64,000 bases of DNA from Lysinibacillus sp. G4S2 (lineage in GTDB: Bacteria > Bacillota > Bacilli > Bacillales_A > Planococcaceae). This document shows, piece after piece, positions 1 to 10,032 of this stretch. The notes below the pieces were generated by a model. It was not told the DNA's origin. It did no database searches and saw nothing but the letters and a program-made list of their open reading frames with translations. Numbering within the stretch: position 1 is the stretch's first letter; every line of letters starts with the position of its first letter. A program made the position numbers and the translations under genes. Location of the stretch: NCBI RefSeq assembly GCF_030348505.1, contig NZ_JAUCFJ010000002.1, forward strand, positions 128,001-192,000, in the 5' to 3' direction.

Positions 1-13
1 TTTAGGCCCACCA
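1..13 (+). tRNA. tRNA-Ile 3' end (partial)
   Basis: The first 13 bases read as the 3' acceptor strand and CCA of a tRNA. They match the usual 3' end of Bacillus tRNA-Ile(GAU), which normally precedes tRNA-Ala in the 16S-23S spacer. The rest lies before the window. Identity rests on this short match plus position. Confidence 0.6.
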
Positions 14-25
14 TATATACCTCTT

Positions 26-101
26 GGGGCCTTAGCTCAGCTGGGAGAGCGCCTGCCTTGCACGCAGGAGGTCAGCGGTTCGATCCCGCTAGGCTCCACC
101 A
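26..101 (+). tRNA. tRNA-Ala (anticodon UGC)
   Basis: A complete 76-nt cloverleaf with encoded CCA. The acceptor stem GGGGCCU pairs with AGGCUCC and includes the G3-U70 wobble that identifies alanine tRNAs. The anticodon stem CCUGC/GCAGG encloses the loop CUUGCAC, giving UGC. The T arm carries GGTTCGATCC. It lies between the tRNA-Ile tail and 23S rRNA, the common Bacillus spacer arrangement. Confidence 0.97.
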
Positions 102-106
102 TTTTT

Positions 107-137
107 TTGTTCTTTGAAAACTGGATAAAACGACATT
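107..137 (+). other. 5' strand of the 23S rRNA processing stalk, with boxA-like motif
   Basis: TTGTTCTTTGAAAACTGGAT followed by AAACG is nearly the reverse complement of the sequence at about 3139-3164 after 23S. A further CATTGAA pairs with TTCAATG at 3131-3137. Together they form the long stalk that precursor 23S rRNA makes before RNase processing. TGTTCTTTGAAAACT (108-122) also resembles the boxA antitermination element of Bacillus rRNA operons. The pairing is seen directly; the function comes from known rRNA biology. Confidence 0.7.
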
Positions 138-189
138 GAAATTGTAACAAACACATTTATTTTTAAGTTTTTTATAGGCTTAATAACTT

Positions 190-3115
<2,926 letters not shown>

Positions 3116-3130
3116 ACAATGTTTGAAACA

Positions 3131-3164
3131 TTCAATGCACGTTTATCCAGTTTTGAAAGAACAA
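3131..3164 (+). other. 3' strand of the 23S rRNA processing stalk
   Basis: TTCAATG, then GTTTATCCAGTTTTGAAAGA, then ACAA. This is the inverted partner of the sequence at 107-137 across the whole 23S gene. Pairing is near perfect, with one mismatch and one bulge in the main 20-bp block. Confidence 0.7.
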
Positions 3165-3303
3165 TTATTCTTTCATCAAGGGTTTCAAGATACGAGTAGT
3201 TCGAGGAAGAGATGGAGAGAGGAAAGGAGCGTACTCAAGTACGTGACTGACTGAACGACAGAAGCTGACGAAGAAATGCGACGTATATTGAAAGCCGAAA
3301 ATA
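3165..3303 (+). other. 23S-5S spacer with long imperfect hairpin
   Basis: GGGTTTCAAGATACG (about 3180-3194) is the near-complement of CGTATATTGAAAGCC (about 3283-3297), two mismatches. Between them CGTAC-TCAA-GTACG (about 3229-3242) is a perfect small hairpin. The whole spacer therefore folds as a branched stalk, probably a processing structure for the 5S precursor. No gene is seen in it. Confidence 0.5.
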
Positions 3304-3420
3304 GTCTAGTGATGATGGCAAAGAGGTCACACCCGTTCCCATACCGAACACGGAAGTTAAGCTCTTTAGCGCCGATGGTAGTTGGGGGCTTCCCCCTGTG
3401 AGAGTAGGACGTCGCTAGGC
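3304..3420 (+). rRNA. rrf: 5S ribosomal RNA
   Basis: 117 nt. It contains the conserved 5S block GAGGTCACACCCGTTCCCAT, then ACCGAACACGGAAGTTAAGC. The terminal stem GUCUAGUGAU pairs with GUCGCUAGGC with G-U wobbles, which sets both ends. It lies downstream of 23S in the normal order and is followed at once by a terminator. Confidence 0.97.
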
Positions 3421-3428
3421 AATCTAAA

Positions 3429-3456
3429 GTCTGAGAATTGTTTCTCAGGCTTTTTT
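3429..3456 (+). terminator. rRNA operon terminator 1
   Basis: GTCTGAGAA, loop TTG-T, TTCTCAGGC, then six T. It lies 8 nt after 5S rRNA. Confidence 0.85.
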
Positions 3457-3463
3457 AATTTTT

Positions 3464-3503
3464 AGGCTGTCTTATACAACAAATGTATAGGACAGCCTTT
3501 TAT
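3464..3503 (+). terminator. rRNA operon terminator 2
   Basis: AGGCTGTC pairs with GACAGCCT, with an inner CTTATACA/TGTATAG stem, then TTTTATTTT. A second intrinsic terminator directly after the first is common for rRNA operons. Confidence 0.8.
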
Positions 3504-3521
3504 TTTCAGTCAACGAATGTA

Positions 3522-3593
3522 TTTTCTGTGCGAAAGCGAAGCGACAGCAACAAAAGTGTTTTCTGTGCGAAAGCGAAGCGACAGCAACAACAT
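3522..3593 (+). repeat. two 37-bp units of the GCGAAAGCGAAGCG repeat
   Basis: Two head-to-tail copies, with CTGTGCGAAAGCGAAGCGAC at 3526 and again at 3563 (period 37). The same unit recurs at seven other loci in this window. There are no palindrome arms here, so this is a bare array next to the rRNA operon end. Confidence 0.9.
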
Positions 3594-3609
3594 TTCGCCA
3601 AGGAAAAAT

Positions 3610-4281
3610 CTAAAATTCAAGAGCGTTTCGAAGATTATTTAAATAAGATTGGCTAACGGGTAGTTCACTTCCATCCTTTAGCGTGACAATAAAGTTGGAA
3701 GTAAGATCACGAGCCATTTTTTTTATGAAATGAATATTAACAATATAAGATCTGTGAATGCGAATAAAAGATGACGGTAGACGCATTTGAAGTTCTTTCA
3801 GTGTAATACTTGTTTTAAATTGTTCCCCCTCCACATAAAACCACGTTTTTTTCTGCAGGCTTTCAATATGAGAGATTTTTTCAATTGCAACAGGATTCCA
3901 TTCCTCTTCTTGCTTTCCAGTTAAAAATTGAAAGGGCTCTACTTTCTTTTCGGTAAAGCTTGAAGGTAATACTACAACAAGTGCTGCAGGCACATTTAAA
4001 ATGTTTATAGGGTAGCCTATCCCGTAATAGGGTGTTTCAAATAAGGAATTATCTAAAATGGCGTCTGTTCGTTTCCTTGTGCGTAGAACTTGCTCTGCAA
4101 TGCTACCGGATTGTACTTGTTGACCTACCTCCAAATTGATGTTTTGATGTCCAGAATGAAAATAGATATAGGAGTTTTCGGCAGCAATTGCAATAGATGA
4201 ATGGACTGGAACCCAGTCTTTTAACATTGAAATAAACTGTTGTGAAATATCTTTTGGCAAAGAATTAAACTCATTGTTCAT
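3610..4281 (-). CDS. LytTR-family DNA-binding regulator, divergent from aceA
   Basis: A 223-residue transcription regulator. The C-terminal third (about 125-223) has a LytTR DNA-binding domain: FYVEGEQFKTSITLKEL, then LPSSFIRIHRSYIVNIHFI and LKDGSELPVSQSY. The first 120 residues look like a small sensory domain (GAF or PAS-like) rather than a phosphoacceptor domain, because no DD...D...K pattern is seen. The ATG at 4281 is chosen because AAGGGGGAT lies 8 nt upstream; a 12-residue extension upstream lacks this site. The gene diverges from isocitrate lyase across a 214-bp intergenic region, so it may control the glyoxylate genes in response to a metabolite. That role is inferred from position only. 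Confidence 0.8.
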   Translation of the reverse strand: MNNEFNSLPKDISQQFISMLKDWVPVHSSIAIAAENSYIYFHSGHQNINLEVGQQVQSGSIAEQVLRTRKRTDAILDNSLFETPYYGIGYPINILNVPAALVVVLPSSFTEKKVEPFQFLTGKQEEEWNPVAIEKISHIESLQKKTWFYVEGEQFKTSITLKELQMRLPSSFIRIHRSYIVNIHFIKKMARDLTSNFIVTLKDGSELPVSQSYLNNLRNALEF

Positions 4282-4392
4282 TGTGAATATCCCCCTTGTT
4301 TGTAAACAGTTTACCAAATTTCGTCGCCGAAAAAAGCGGTTTCATCATTAAAATTTGGTATTTTATCTAAAAATAATGAAAATTCAGATGTT

Positions 4393-4458
4393 CTGTTATA
4401 TATTAATTTACAACAAATAAACCTGTTATGGAACAGTAGATTAAAAGTTTTTTAACAG
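4393..4458. promoter_or_regulatory. candidate operator region between the LytTR gene and aceA
   Basis: CTGTTATGGAACAG (4423-4436) is a perfect inverted repeat, CTGTT-N4-AACAG. CTGTTAT also occurs at 4393, exactly 30 bp upstream in direct orientation, and TTAACAG (4452-4458) is a third half site. LytTR proteins bind spaced direct repeats containing GTT, so these are plausible sites for the divergent regulator. No binding evidence. Confidence 0.4.
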
Positions 4459-4495
4459 AGTATATTGTATACAAAGGGGAAGGTGGAATTTTAAT

Positions 4496-5779
4496 ATGTC
4501 AACACGTCAAGAAAAAATCCAAGCATTAGAAAAACAATGGGCAGAAAACCCACGTTGGGCAGGCATTGAACGCGGTTATTCAGCTGAAGAGGTTGTTAAG
4601 TTACAAGGTTCTGTTGTACTTGAACAAACTTTAGCAACTAAAGGTGCGGCTCGACTTTGGAACTCTTTACATGAAGAACCGTTCATTAATGCATTAGGTG
4701 CATTAACTGGTAATCAAGCTGTACAACAAGTGAAAGCCGGATTAAAAGCAATCTATTTATCAGGCTGGCAAGTAGCTGCTGATGCTAACCTTTCTGGTCA
4801 AATGTATCCTGACCAATCTTTATATCCAGCAAACTCTGTACCGGCAGTAGTTAAGCGTATTAACCAAGCTTTACAACGTGCAGATCAAATCGATCATGCT
4901 GAAGGACGTGTAGATCAATTTGATTGGTTCGCTCCAATCGTAGCAGATGCTGAGGCAGGCTTCGGTGGTCCTCTGAATGTATTTGAACTTGTAAAAGGCA
5001 TGATTGAAGCTGGAGCTGCTGGTGTTCACTTAGAAGACCAATTAGCTTCTGAGAAAAAATGCGGTCACTTAGGTGGTAAAGTTTTACTTCCAACACAAAA
5101 TGCTGTTCGTAACTTAATTGCTGCTCGTCTTGCAACAGATGTAATGGGCGTTGAGACGATTTTAATCGCTCGTACAGATGCTGACGCTGCTGATATGGTA
5201 ACATCTGATATCGATCCGCGTGATGCTGAGTTTATTACTGGCGAACGTACTCCAGAAGGCTTCTTCCGTACAAAACCAGGCATCAAACAAGCGATTGCTC
5301 GTGGTTTAGCATACGCGCCATATGCAGATTTGATTTGGTGTGAAACTTCTAAGCCATCACTTGAGGAAGCTCGTGAATTTGCGGCAGCTATTCATGCTGA
5401 ATTCCCAGGTAAATTGTTAGCTTACAACTGTTCACCTTCATTCAACTGGAAAGCGAATCTATCAGAAGAAGAAATCGCAGAATACCAACGCGAGTTAGGT
5501 AAGTTAGGATATAAATTCCAGTTTGTTACATTAGCTGGTTTCCATGCATTAAACCACTCTATGTTCGAGCTTGCGCATGATTATAAAGATAATGGTATGG
5601 CTGCATACTCTAAGCTACAACAAGCTGAGTTTGCATCAGAATCAAAAGGCTACACAGCTACACGTCACCAACGTGAAGTAGGTACTGGTTACTTTGATGA
5701 CGTATCTCAAGTTATCTCTGGTGGTACTTCTTCTACAACAGCGATGGCTGGCTCTACTGAAACAGAACAATTCGTATAA
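4496..5779 (+). CDS. aceA: isocitrate lyase
   Basis: A 427-residue cytoplasmic enzyme that cleaves isocitrate to glyoxylate and succinate, the first step of the glyoxylate shunt. The active-site motif KKCGH is at residues 187-191 (Cys189), preceded by the metal-site segment [18 protein letters not shown] and [10 protein letters not shown] are also family hallmarks. Length is normal for bacterial ICL. The RBS AAGGTGG lies 9 nt before the ATG. Malate synthase follows 110 bp downstream in the same direction, so the two shunt enzymes are probably cotranscribed. The upstream palindrome at 4423 may regulate it. Confidence 0.97.
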   Translation: MSTRQEKIQALEKQWAENPRWAGIERGYSAEEVVKLQGSVVLEQTLATKGAARLWNSLHEEPFINALGALTGNQAVQQVKAGLKAIYLSGWQVAADANLSGQMYPDQSLYPANSVPAVVKRINQALQRADQIDHAEGRVDQFDWFAPIVADAEAGFGGPLNVFELVKGMIEAGAAGVHLEDQLASEKKCGHLGGKVLLPTQNAVRNLIAARLATDVMGVETILIARTDADAADMVTSDIDPRDAEFITGERTPEGFFRTKPGIKQAIARGLAYAPYADLIWCETSKPSLEEAREFAAAIHAEFPGKLLAYNCSPSFNWKANLSEEEIAEYQRELGKLGYKFQFVTLAGFHALNHSMFELAHDYKDNGMAAYSKLQQAEFASESKGYTATRHQREVGTGYFDDVSQVISGGTSSTTAMAGSTETEQFV

Positions 5780-5889
5780 GTTTCATAAAATACGTGTATT
5801 CCTAAATTCATAATCATAGATCTGTCTCCTCCGCTCCTCCTAAAGCGGGGGATGACTATTTAAAATCGCAAAGGTGGGGGAAACAACTG

Positions 5890-7488
5890 ATGGAACAAGC
5901 AACAACAGGTAAGCTTAAAATTGTTGGGGAACAAAACGAGCAAACAAAAGAAATTTTAACACCAGAAGCCCTTGAGTTTGTTCTTGCCCTGCATGAAAAA
6001 TTTGATGCTCGTAGAAAAGAGCTGTTAGAGGCTCGTCAAGAACGTCAAAAGCGTCTTGATGCAGGTGAGAAACTCGACTTCTTACAAGAAACAAAGCATG
6101 TTCGTGAGGGAGATTGGACAATTGCGCCACTTCCAGCAGATTTGCAAGACCGTCGTGTAGAAATTACAGGACCTGTTGACCGTAAAATGGTTATTAATGC
6201 TCTAAACTCTGGTGCAAAAATGTTTATGGCTTGCTTTGAGGATGCATCTGCTCCGACATGGGAAAACATGATTGGCGGCCAGATTAATATGCGTGATGCT
6301 ATTAATAAGACAATTGAATTCACACAAGCATCCAATGGTAAAACATATAAGTTAAACGAAGAAACAGCTGTATTATTAGTTCGTCCACGTGGTCTTCATT
6401 TACTTGAAAAGCATGTACTAGTGGATGGGGAACCGATTTCAGGTAGTTTCTTTGATTTCGGTCTGTATTTATTCCACAATGCTAAAAATGCATTGGCACA
6501 AGGTACTGGGCCTTATTTCTACCTACCGAAGCTTGAAAGCCATTTAGAGGCTCGCTTATGGAATGATATCTTTGTTTATGCACAGGATTATATTGGAATT
6601 CCACAAGGGACAATTAAGGCTACTGTATTAATCGAAACAATTTTAGCAGCATTTGAAATGGATGAAATTTTATATGAACTACGTGAACATTCAGCGGGTC
6701 TGAATTGTGGACGTTGGGATTACATTTTCAGCTATATTAAACGTCTGCGCAATCAACCCGATGTAATTTTACCAGACCGCGGACAAGTGACAATGACTGT
6801 ACCATTCATGAAGGCATATACGTCTTTATGTATTCAAACATGTCATAAACGTAATGCTCCTGCGATGGGTGGGATGGCAGCACAAATCCCTGTTAAGGGT
6901 GATGATGACGCGAATGCTGTGGCATTTGCAAAGGTTGCAGAAGATAAACGCCGTGAGGCAACAGATGGCCATGATGGAACTTGGGTAGCACATCCAGGTA
7001 TGGTTGCAACGGCGATGGAACAGTTTGATGCGATTATGACGACGCCAAACCAAATCCATAAAAAACGTGAGGATGTAACTGTTGCAGCGGAAGATTTAGT
7101 AGCTGTTCCAGAAGGTACAATTACACTTGAAGGTCTTCGTGTTAACTGTAGTGTAGGGGTTCAGTACATCGCTTCTTGGCTACGAGGAAACGGAGCTGCA
7201 CCGATTAACAACTTAATGGAGGATGCTGCAACTGCAGAAATCTCCCGTACACAAGTATGGCAATGGATTCGTCATCCAAAAGGTATCTTGGAGGATGGTC
7301 GTGGCATTACATTGGCATTCGTACTAGAAATCTTGGAGGAAGAACTTGTGAAAATTAAAGAGGCTGTTGGGGAACAAGCCTATAACAGCGGTCGCTATGA
7401 TGAAGCTGCTGAGCTGTTTAAATCTTTAATTGAGCAAGATGAGTTTGCCGAATTCTTGACGCTTCCAGGTTACGAAAAATTAGCTTAA
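5890..7488 (+). CDS. aceB: malate synthase A
   Basis: A 532-residue malate synthase of the A type, which condenses glyoxylate with acetyl-CoA to malate and completes the glyoxylate shunt. Family segments include [51 protein letters not shown] and the C-terminal [17 protein letters not shown] with [12 protein letters not shown]. The start is supported by AAGGTGGGGG ahead of the ATG. The 110-bp gap from aceA has a small CCGCT/AGCGG hairpin but no T-run, so readthrough from aceA is likely. Confidence 0.97.
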   Translation: MEQATTGKLKIVGEQNEQTKEILTPEALEFVLALHEKFDARRKELLEARQERQKRLDAGEKLDFLQETKHVREGDWTIAPLPADLQDRRVEITGPVDRKMVINALNSGAKMFMACFEDASAPTWENMIGGQINMRDAINKTIEFTQASNGKTYKLNEETAVLLVRPRGLHLLEKHVLVDGEPISGSFFDFGLYLFHNAKNALAQGTGPYFYLPKLESHLEARLWNDIFVYAQDYIGIPQGTIKATVLIETILAAFEMDEILYELREHSAGLNCGRWDYIFSYIKRLRNQPDVILPDRGQVTMTVPFMKAYTSLCIQTCHKRNAPAMGGMAAQIPVKGDDDANAVAFAKVAEDKRREATDGHDGTWVAHPGMVATAMEQFDAIMTTPNQIHKKREDVTVAAEDLVAVPEGTITLEGLRVNCSVGVQYIASWLRGNGAAPINNLMEDAATAEISRTQVWQWIRHPKGILEDGRGITLAFVLEILEEELVKIKEAVGEQAYNSGRYDEAAELFKSLIEQDEFAEFLTLPGYEKLA

Positions 7489-7492
7489 TTTG

Positions 7493-7512
7493 CTTTCAGC
7501 AATCGCTGAAAG
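7493..7512 (+). other. stem-loop after aceB
   Basis: CTTTCAGC-AATC-GCTGAAAG, a perfect 8-bp hairpin starting 5 nt after the aceB stop. There is no T-run, so it may stabilise the mRNA 3' end rather than terminate. Confidence 0.5.
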
Positions 7513-7520
7513 AAGTTAAA

Positions 7521-7560
7521 GCCTCCGGACGCAATTATGCCGAGGCATAATTGATTTGAA
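7521..7560 (+). repeat. minimal copy of the GCCTCCGG / CAATTATGCC repeat family
   Basis: GCCTCCGG, then CAATTATGCC (7532-7541), GA, GGCATAATTG (7544-7553), a perfect 10-bp hairpin. The same two ends bracket a longer element at about 34384-34604, so this looks like an internally deleted copy. Confidence 0.65.
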
Positions 7561-7749
7561 ATACGAATCTACTAAACGAACATATCCAACTTTCCTAGAT
7601 TGTTGTGGACTGAACTCGAATGCAGTCCACTCTAATTTTCTACTAATGTGACGAGCGGGGTCTGTTCCCCCGTTCCGTACTGAAAAATGAGCACGGTTAC
7701 AAATTTATAAGGGGTCTACTTAAATAAAGAGATTTAAAAGGGGTGAAAG
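7561..7749 (+). other. intergenic leader region upstream of the aminotransferase
   Basis: About 190 bp without a gene. It holds GTGGACTG (7605-7612) pairing with CAGTCCAC (7623-7630) and a CGGGG/CCCCG hairpin around 7657-7673. I could not match it to T-box (no GGNACCGCG-type box), glycine, SAM, TPP, lysine or purine riboswitch consensus. It may be an mRNA leader of unknown class. Confidence 0.35.
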
Positions 7750-7795
7750 ATGTCTTGCGGGCTTAGATGGGGAGCTTGTAAGGCATCTTTTTATC
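7749..7795 (+). promoter_or_regulatory. candidate attenuator hairpin overlapping a leader ORF
   Basis: GATGTCTTGC pairs with GTAAGGCATC (two G-U wobbles) and is followed by TTTTTAT, an intrinsic terminator shape just before the aminotransferase RBS. An ATG at 7750 with AAGGGGTG ahead opens a short frame (MSCGLRWGACKASFYL...), rich in Ser, Cys, Gly and Ala, that runs in frame into the main ORF. This is consistent with attenuation by leader translation or a riboswitch-like leader. A 23-residue N-terminal extension is the simpler alternative. Confidence 0.45.
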
Positions 7796-7818
7796 TTCAT
7801 TCTAAGGAGGAGCGTAAA

Positions 7819-8988
7819 ATGCGTAATAAAGAATTATTATTAGTTCCTGGACCAACTCCAGTAGTCGATGAAATTTATGATGCATTAGCAAGTGAAACGA
7901 GGGGACACACAGACCCACGTTTTGTTTCGATCTATAAAAATGCCATAGAACAAACAAAAAAATTATTACAAACAGATGGCGAGGTTTTTGTCATAGCTGG
8001 ATCTGGAACACTTGCTATGGAAATGGCGATTGTTAATACAGTTGGCAAAGGAGAAAAGCTACTCGTAATTAGTCACGGTTATTTCGGTGACCGATTTACA
8101 CCATTAGCCAAAGCTTATGGTATTCATGTAGAAGTACTACAGGCTGAATGGGGTAAGCAAGTTGAGATTTCTACAGTTGAAGAAAAATTAGCAGAGGGTA
8201 ATTTTAAAGCTGTTACAATTACACATGCGGACACTTCTACAGGTGTAGTATCCGATTTGGATGCATTGGTATCCGTTATTAAGAAGGCTGGTGCACTAGT
8301 TATTTTGGATGGAGTTGTAGCGACAGCTGCTCTTGATGAAAATATGAGCAAGGAATATGGTCGTCCTGACTACAAATTAGATATTGTGTTAACAGGGTCG
8401 CAAAAGGCAATTGGTGTACCACCAGGTTTAGCGATTATCGCCTTCAATCAAACTGCTTTAAAGGCACGTGAGGCATTAGGGTCAATTCCGGCCTATTATA
8501 GCGACATTAAAAATTGGATTCCGGTAATGAATGACCCAGGGAAATACTTTGCAACGCCTCCGGTAAATTTAATTTATGCATATGATGTGGCGATGAACAT
8601 TGTACTAGAAGAGGGGATGACAAAACGTGAGGCACGTCATGTCGCATATGGTTGTGCAATAAGAGCTGCATTATCCACGTATGGTATGGTGGCACTGGCC
8701 GAGGAAGCGGTTGCTGCACCGACACTTAGCTGTTTACTTTATCCTGAAGGGGTAGAGGATGCGAAATTCCGTGCAAAACTTGCAGAAAAAGGCGTGATAG
8801 TAGCTGGTGCACTAGCGCATTTAGCAGGAAAAGCCTTCCGTATTGGGCATATGGGCAATACAACCCCCGTAATGCTTGAAGAGGCAGTAAGATTAATAGG
8901 GGAAACATTAAATGAAGTAGGCTGCACAGTGGATATAGAACAAGCTGTTACATGTTTACAAGAAAAATTAGCTATTGTTGCGAAATAA
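7819..8988 (+). CDS. class V aminotransferase, probable alanine/serine-glyoxylate type
   Basis: A 389-residue pyridoxal-phosphate enzyme of aminotransferase class V. LLVPGPTPV at the N-terminus, the GSGTLAMEMA cofactor loop, ILDGVV and TGSQKAIGVPPG with the Schiff-base lysine near residue 196 are typical of the alanine- and serine-glyoxylate aminotransferase group. It probably converts glyoxylate plus an amino donor to glycine, which fits its place after the glyoxylate shunt genes. The ATG at 7819 is chosen because AAGGAGGAGCG lies just upstream; an in-frame ATG at 7750 would add 23 residues. Donor specificity (Ala, Ser or ureidoglycine) cannot be read from sequence. Confidence 0.9.
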   Translation: MRNKELLLVPGPTPVVDEIYDALASETRGHTDPRFVSIYKNAIEQTKKLLQTDGEVFVIAGSGTLAMEMAIVNTVGKGEKLLVISHGYFGDRFTPLAKAYGIHVEVLQAEWGKQVEISTVEEKLAEGNFKAVTITHADTSTGVVSDLDALVSVIKKAGALVILDGVVATAALDENMSKEYGRPDYKLDIVLTGSQKAIGVPPGLAIIAFNQTALKAREALGSIPAYYSDIKNWIPVMNDPGKYFATPPVNLIYAYDVAMNIVLEEGMTKREARHVAYGCAIRAALSTYGMVALAEEAVAAPTLSCLLYPEGVEDAKFRAKLAEKGVIVAGALAHLAGKAFRIGHMGNTTPVMLEEAVRLIGETLNEVGCTVDIEQAVTCLQEKLAIVAK

Positions 8989-8995
8989 CTATTTG

Positions 8996-9034
8996 AAAAG
9001 AGATGTCATGAATCATGAGACATCTCTTTTTTTT
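8996..9034 (+). terminator. terminator after the aminotransferase
   Basis: AAAAGAGATGTC pairs with GACATCTCTTTT, followed by a T-run (eight T in total). Confidence 0.9.
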
Positions 9035-9044
9035 GATTAATTAA

Positions 9045-9155
9045 CTTCGGTGGGAACAAAGCCATCATAGCCTATATTGCCAAGGATTATTTAAAGGATG
9101 TTCATATTAAACATAAAATTGGCTCATCACCAAAAGTTGTGGATGAAATTTGTTA
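9045..9155 (+). pseudogene. C-terminal gene remnant ending SPKVVDEIC
   Basis: A frame with no start reads GGNKAIIAYIAKDYLKD, then VHIKHKIGSSPKVVDEIC and stop. The frame at 18070-18312 (minus) ends in a similar pattern (VSIISIFSRYMKK ... SPKVVDDIC, stop). Both tails sit at the same outer border of a copy of the palindromic repeat. It looks like the 3' end of a lost gene captured at the repeat border. The parent family is not recognised. Confidence 0.35.
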
Positions 9156-9545
9156 AGATGTATGCCTTGTATATAAATTGATCTTCGTTCCAACTGGGCG
9201 ACTCTTTGGGGATCAGCGTCACAGATGAGACCCTGCAGCGTAGCGGATGTTATCTGTGCGAAAGCGAAACGACAGCAACAAATGTTTTATCTGTGCGAAA
9301 GCGAAACGACAGCAACAAATGTTTTATCTGTGCGAAAGCGAAACGACAGCAACAAATGTTTTATCTGTGCGAAAGCGAAGCGGCAGCGGCAAATGTTTTA
9401 TCTGCGCGAAAGCGAAGCGGCAGCGGCAAATGTTTTATCTGTGCGAAAGCGAAACGACAGCAACAAATGTTTTATCTGTGCGAAAGCGAAGCGACAGCTA
9501 CAAAGCGCCCAGTCGGAATGGAAATCAACCACACGTTAGGGGGAT
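9156..9545 (+). repeat. palindromic repeat element, copy A, with seven 37-bp units
   Basis: The left arm (GTATGCC...ATTGAT...CCAACTGGGCGACTC, GGGGATCAGCGTCACAGATG) and right arm (GCGCCCAGTCGGAATGGAAA, TCAACCACACGTTA) are the two sides of an imperfect long palindrome. Between them seven 37-bp units start at 9254, 9291, 9328, 9365, 9402, 9439 and 9476. Since 37 is not a multiple of three and the unit lacks stops in the forward frames, three overlapping long open frames appear; none has a convincing RBS. They are not annotated as genes. Confidence 0.9.
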
Positions 9546-9593
9546 GAGCCATGAAATTGCAATATCCTTTTTTTATGCACAAAAAACGATAAT

Positions 9594-9616
9594 TTGTTAT
9601 ATTGTTTATATAACAA
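9594..9616. promoter_or_regulatory. operator of the YtrA-type GntR repressor
   Basis: TTGTTATAT-TGTTT-ATATAACAA is a perfect 9-bp inverted repeat with a 5-bp spacer, ending 17 bp before the GntR start. The same 23-bp architecture occurs twice before the ABC operon at 40.1 kb. Autoregulation is likely, as is usual for GntR/YtrA genes. Confidence 0.75.
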
Positions 9617-9633
9617 TTATGGAGATGATATGA

Positions 9634-10029
9634 ATGTTTATTCAAATAGAGCCACAATCTGACGTTCCCATTTATGAACAGGTGACGCGGCAAATTATTG
9701 AAGGAATTGCAAGAGGGGATATGAAGCCGGGTGATGCTTTGCCATCTGTACGTAATTTAGCGGCTGATTTAGGTGTAAATATGCATACTGTTAATAAGAG
9801 CTATCATGAGCTAGAGGAGAAGGGGATTATTACAATTAGAGCCAAATCAGGTGCTATTATTCGTTCGGCAGAGGAGCGCGCCTTAACTTCTGAGCAATTA
9901 CAGCAAATTGAAAAAAATTTAAAGCCTGTTGTGGCAGAAGGAATGGTGCTCGGCGCAACAGCAGAGCAAATCGAGCACATGATGAAAAAAGTATTTGCTG
10001 ATTTGCAAATAGCAACAGAAGGGGTGTAG
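9634..10029 (+). CDS. GntR-family (YtrA-type) transcription repressor
   Basis: A 131-residue regulator. Residues 8-75 form the GntR winged helix: PIYEQVTRQIIEGIARGDMK, GDALPSVRNLAADLGVNMHT and VNKSYHELEEKGII. The short C-terminal part (about 55 residues) lacks a FadR or UTRA ligand domain, which defines the YtrA subgroup that controls ABC transporters. GGAG lies 9 nt upstream of the ATG. The gene overlaps no neighbour but is 3 bp from the membrane protein that follows, so they are cotranscribed. Its perfect operator at 9594-9616 is shared with the ABC operon at 40.1 kb, the likely regulated target. Confidence 0.9.
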   Translation: MFIQIEPQSDVPIYEQVTRQIIEGIARGDMKPGDALPSVRNLAADLGVNMHTVNKSYHELEEKGIITIRAKSGAIIRSAEERALTSEQLQQIEKNLKPVVAEGMVLGATAEQIEHMMKKVFADLQIATEGV

Positions 10030-10032
10030 TAC

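Noticed and set aside
7561-7749. T-box or glycine riboswitch before the aminotransferase
   Set aside because: No T-box sequence, specifier arrangement or glycine-aptamer core could be found by eye; kept as an unknown leader.
9250-9512. Regular ~37-bp repeats as a CRISPR array
   Set aside because: Units follow each other directly without unique spacers, and no cas gene is present.
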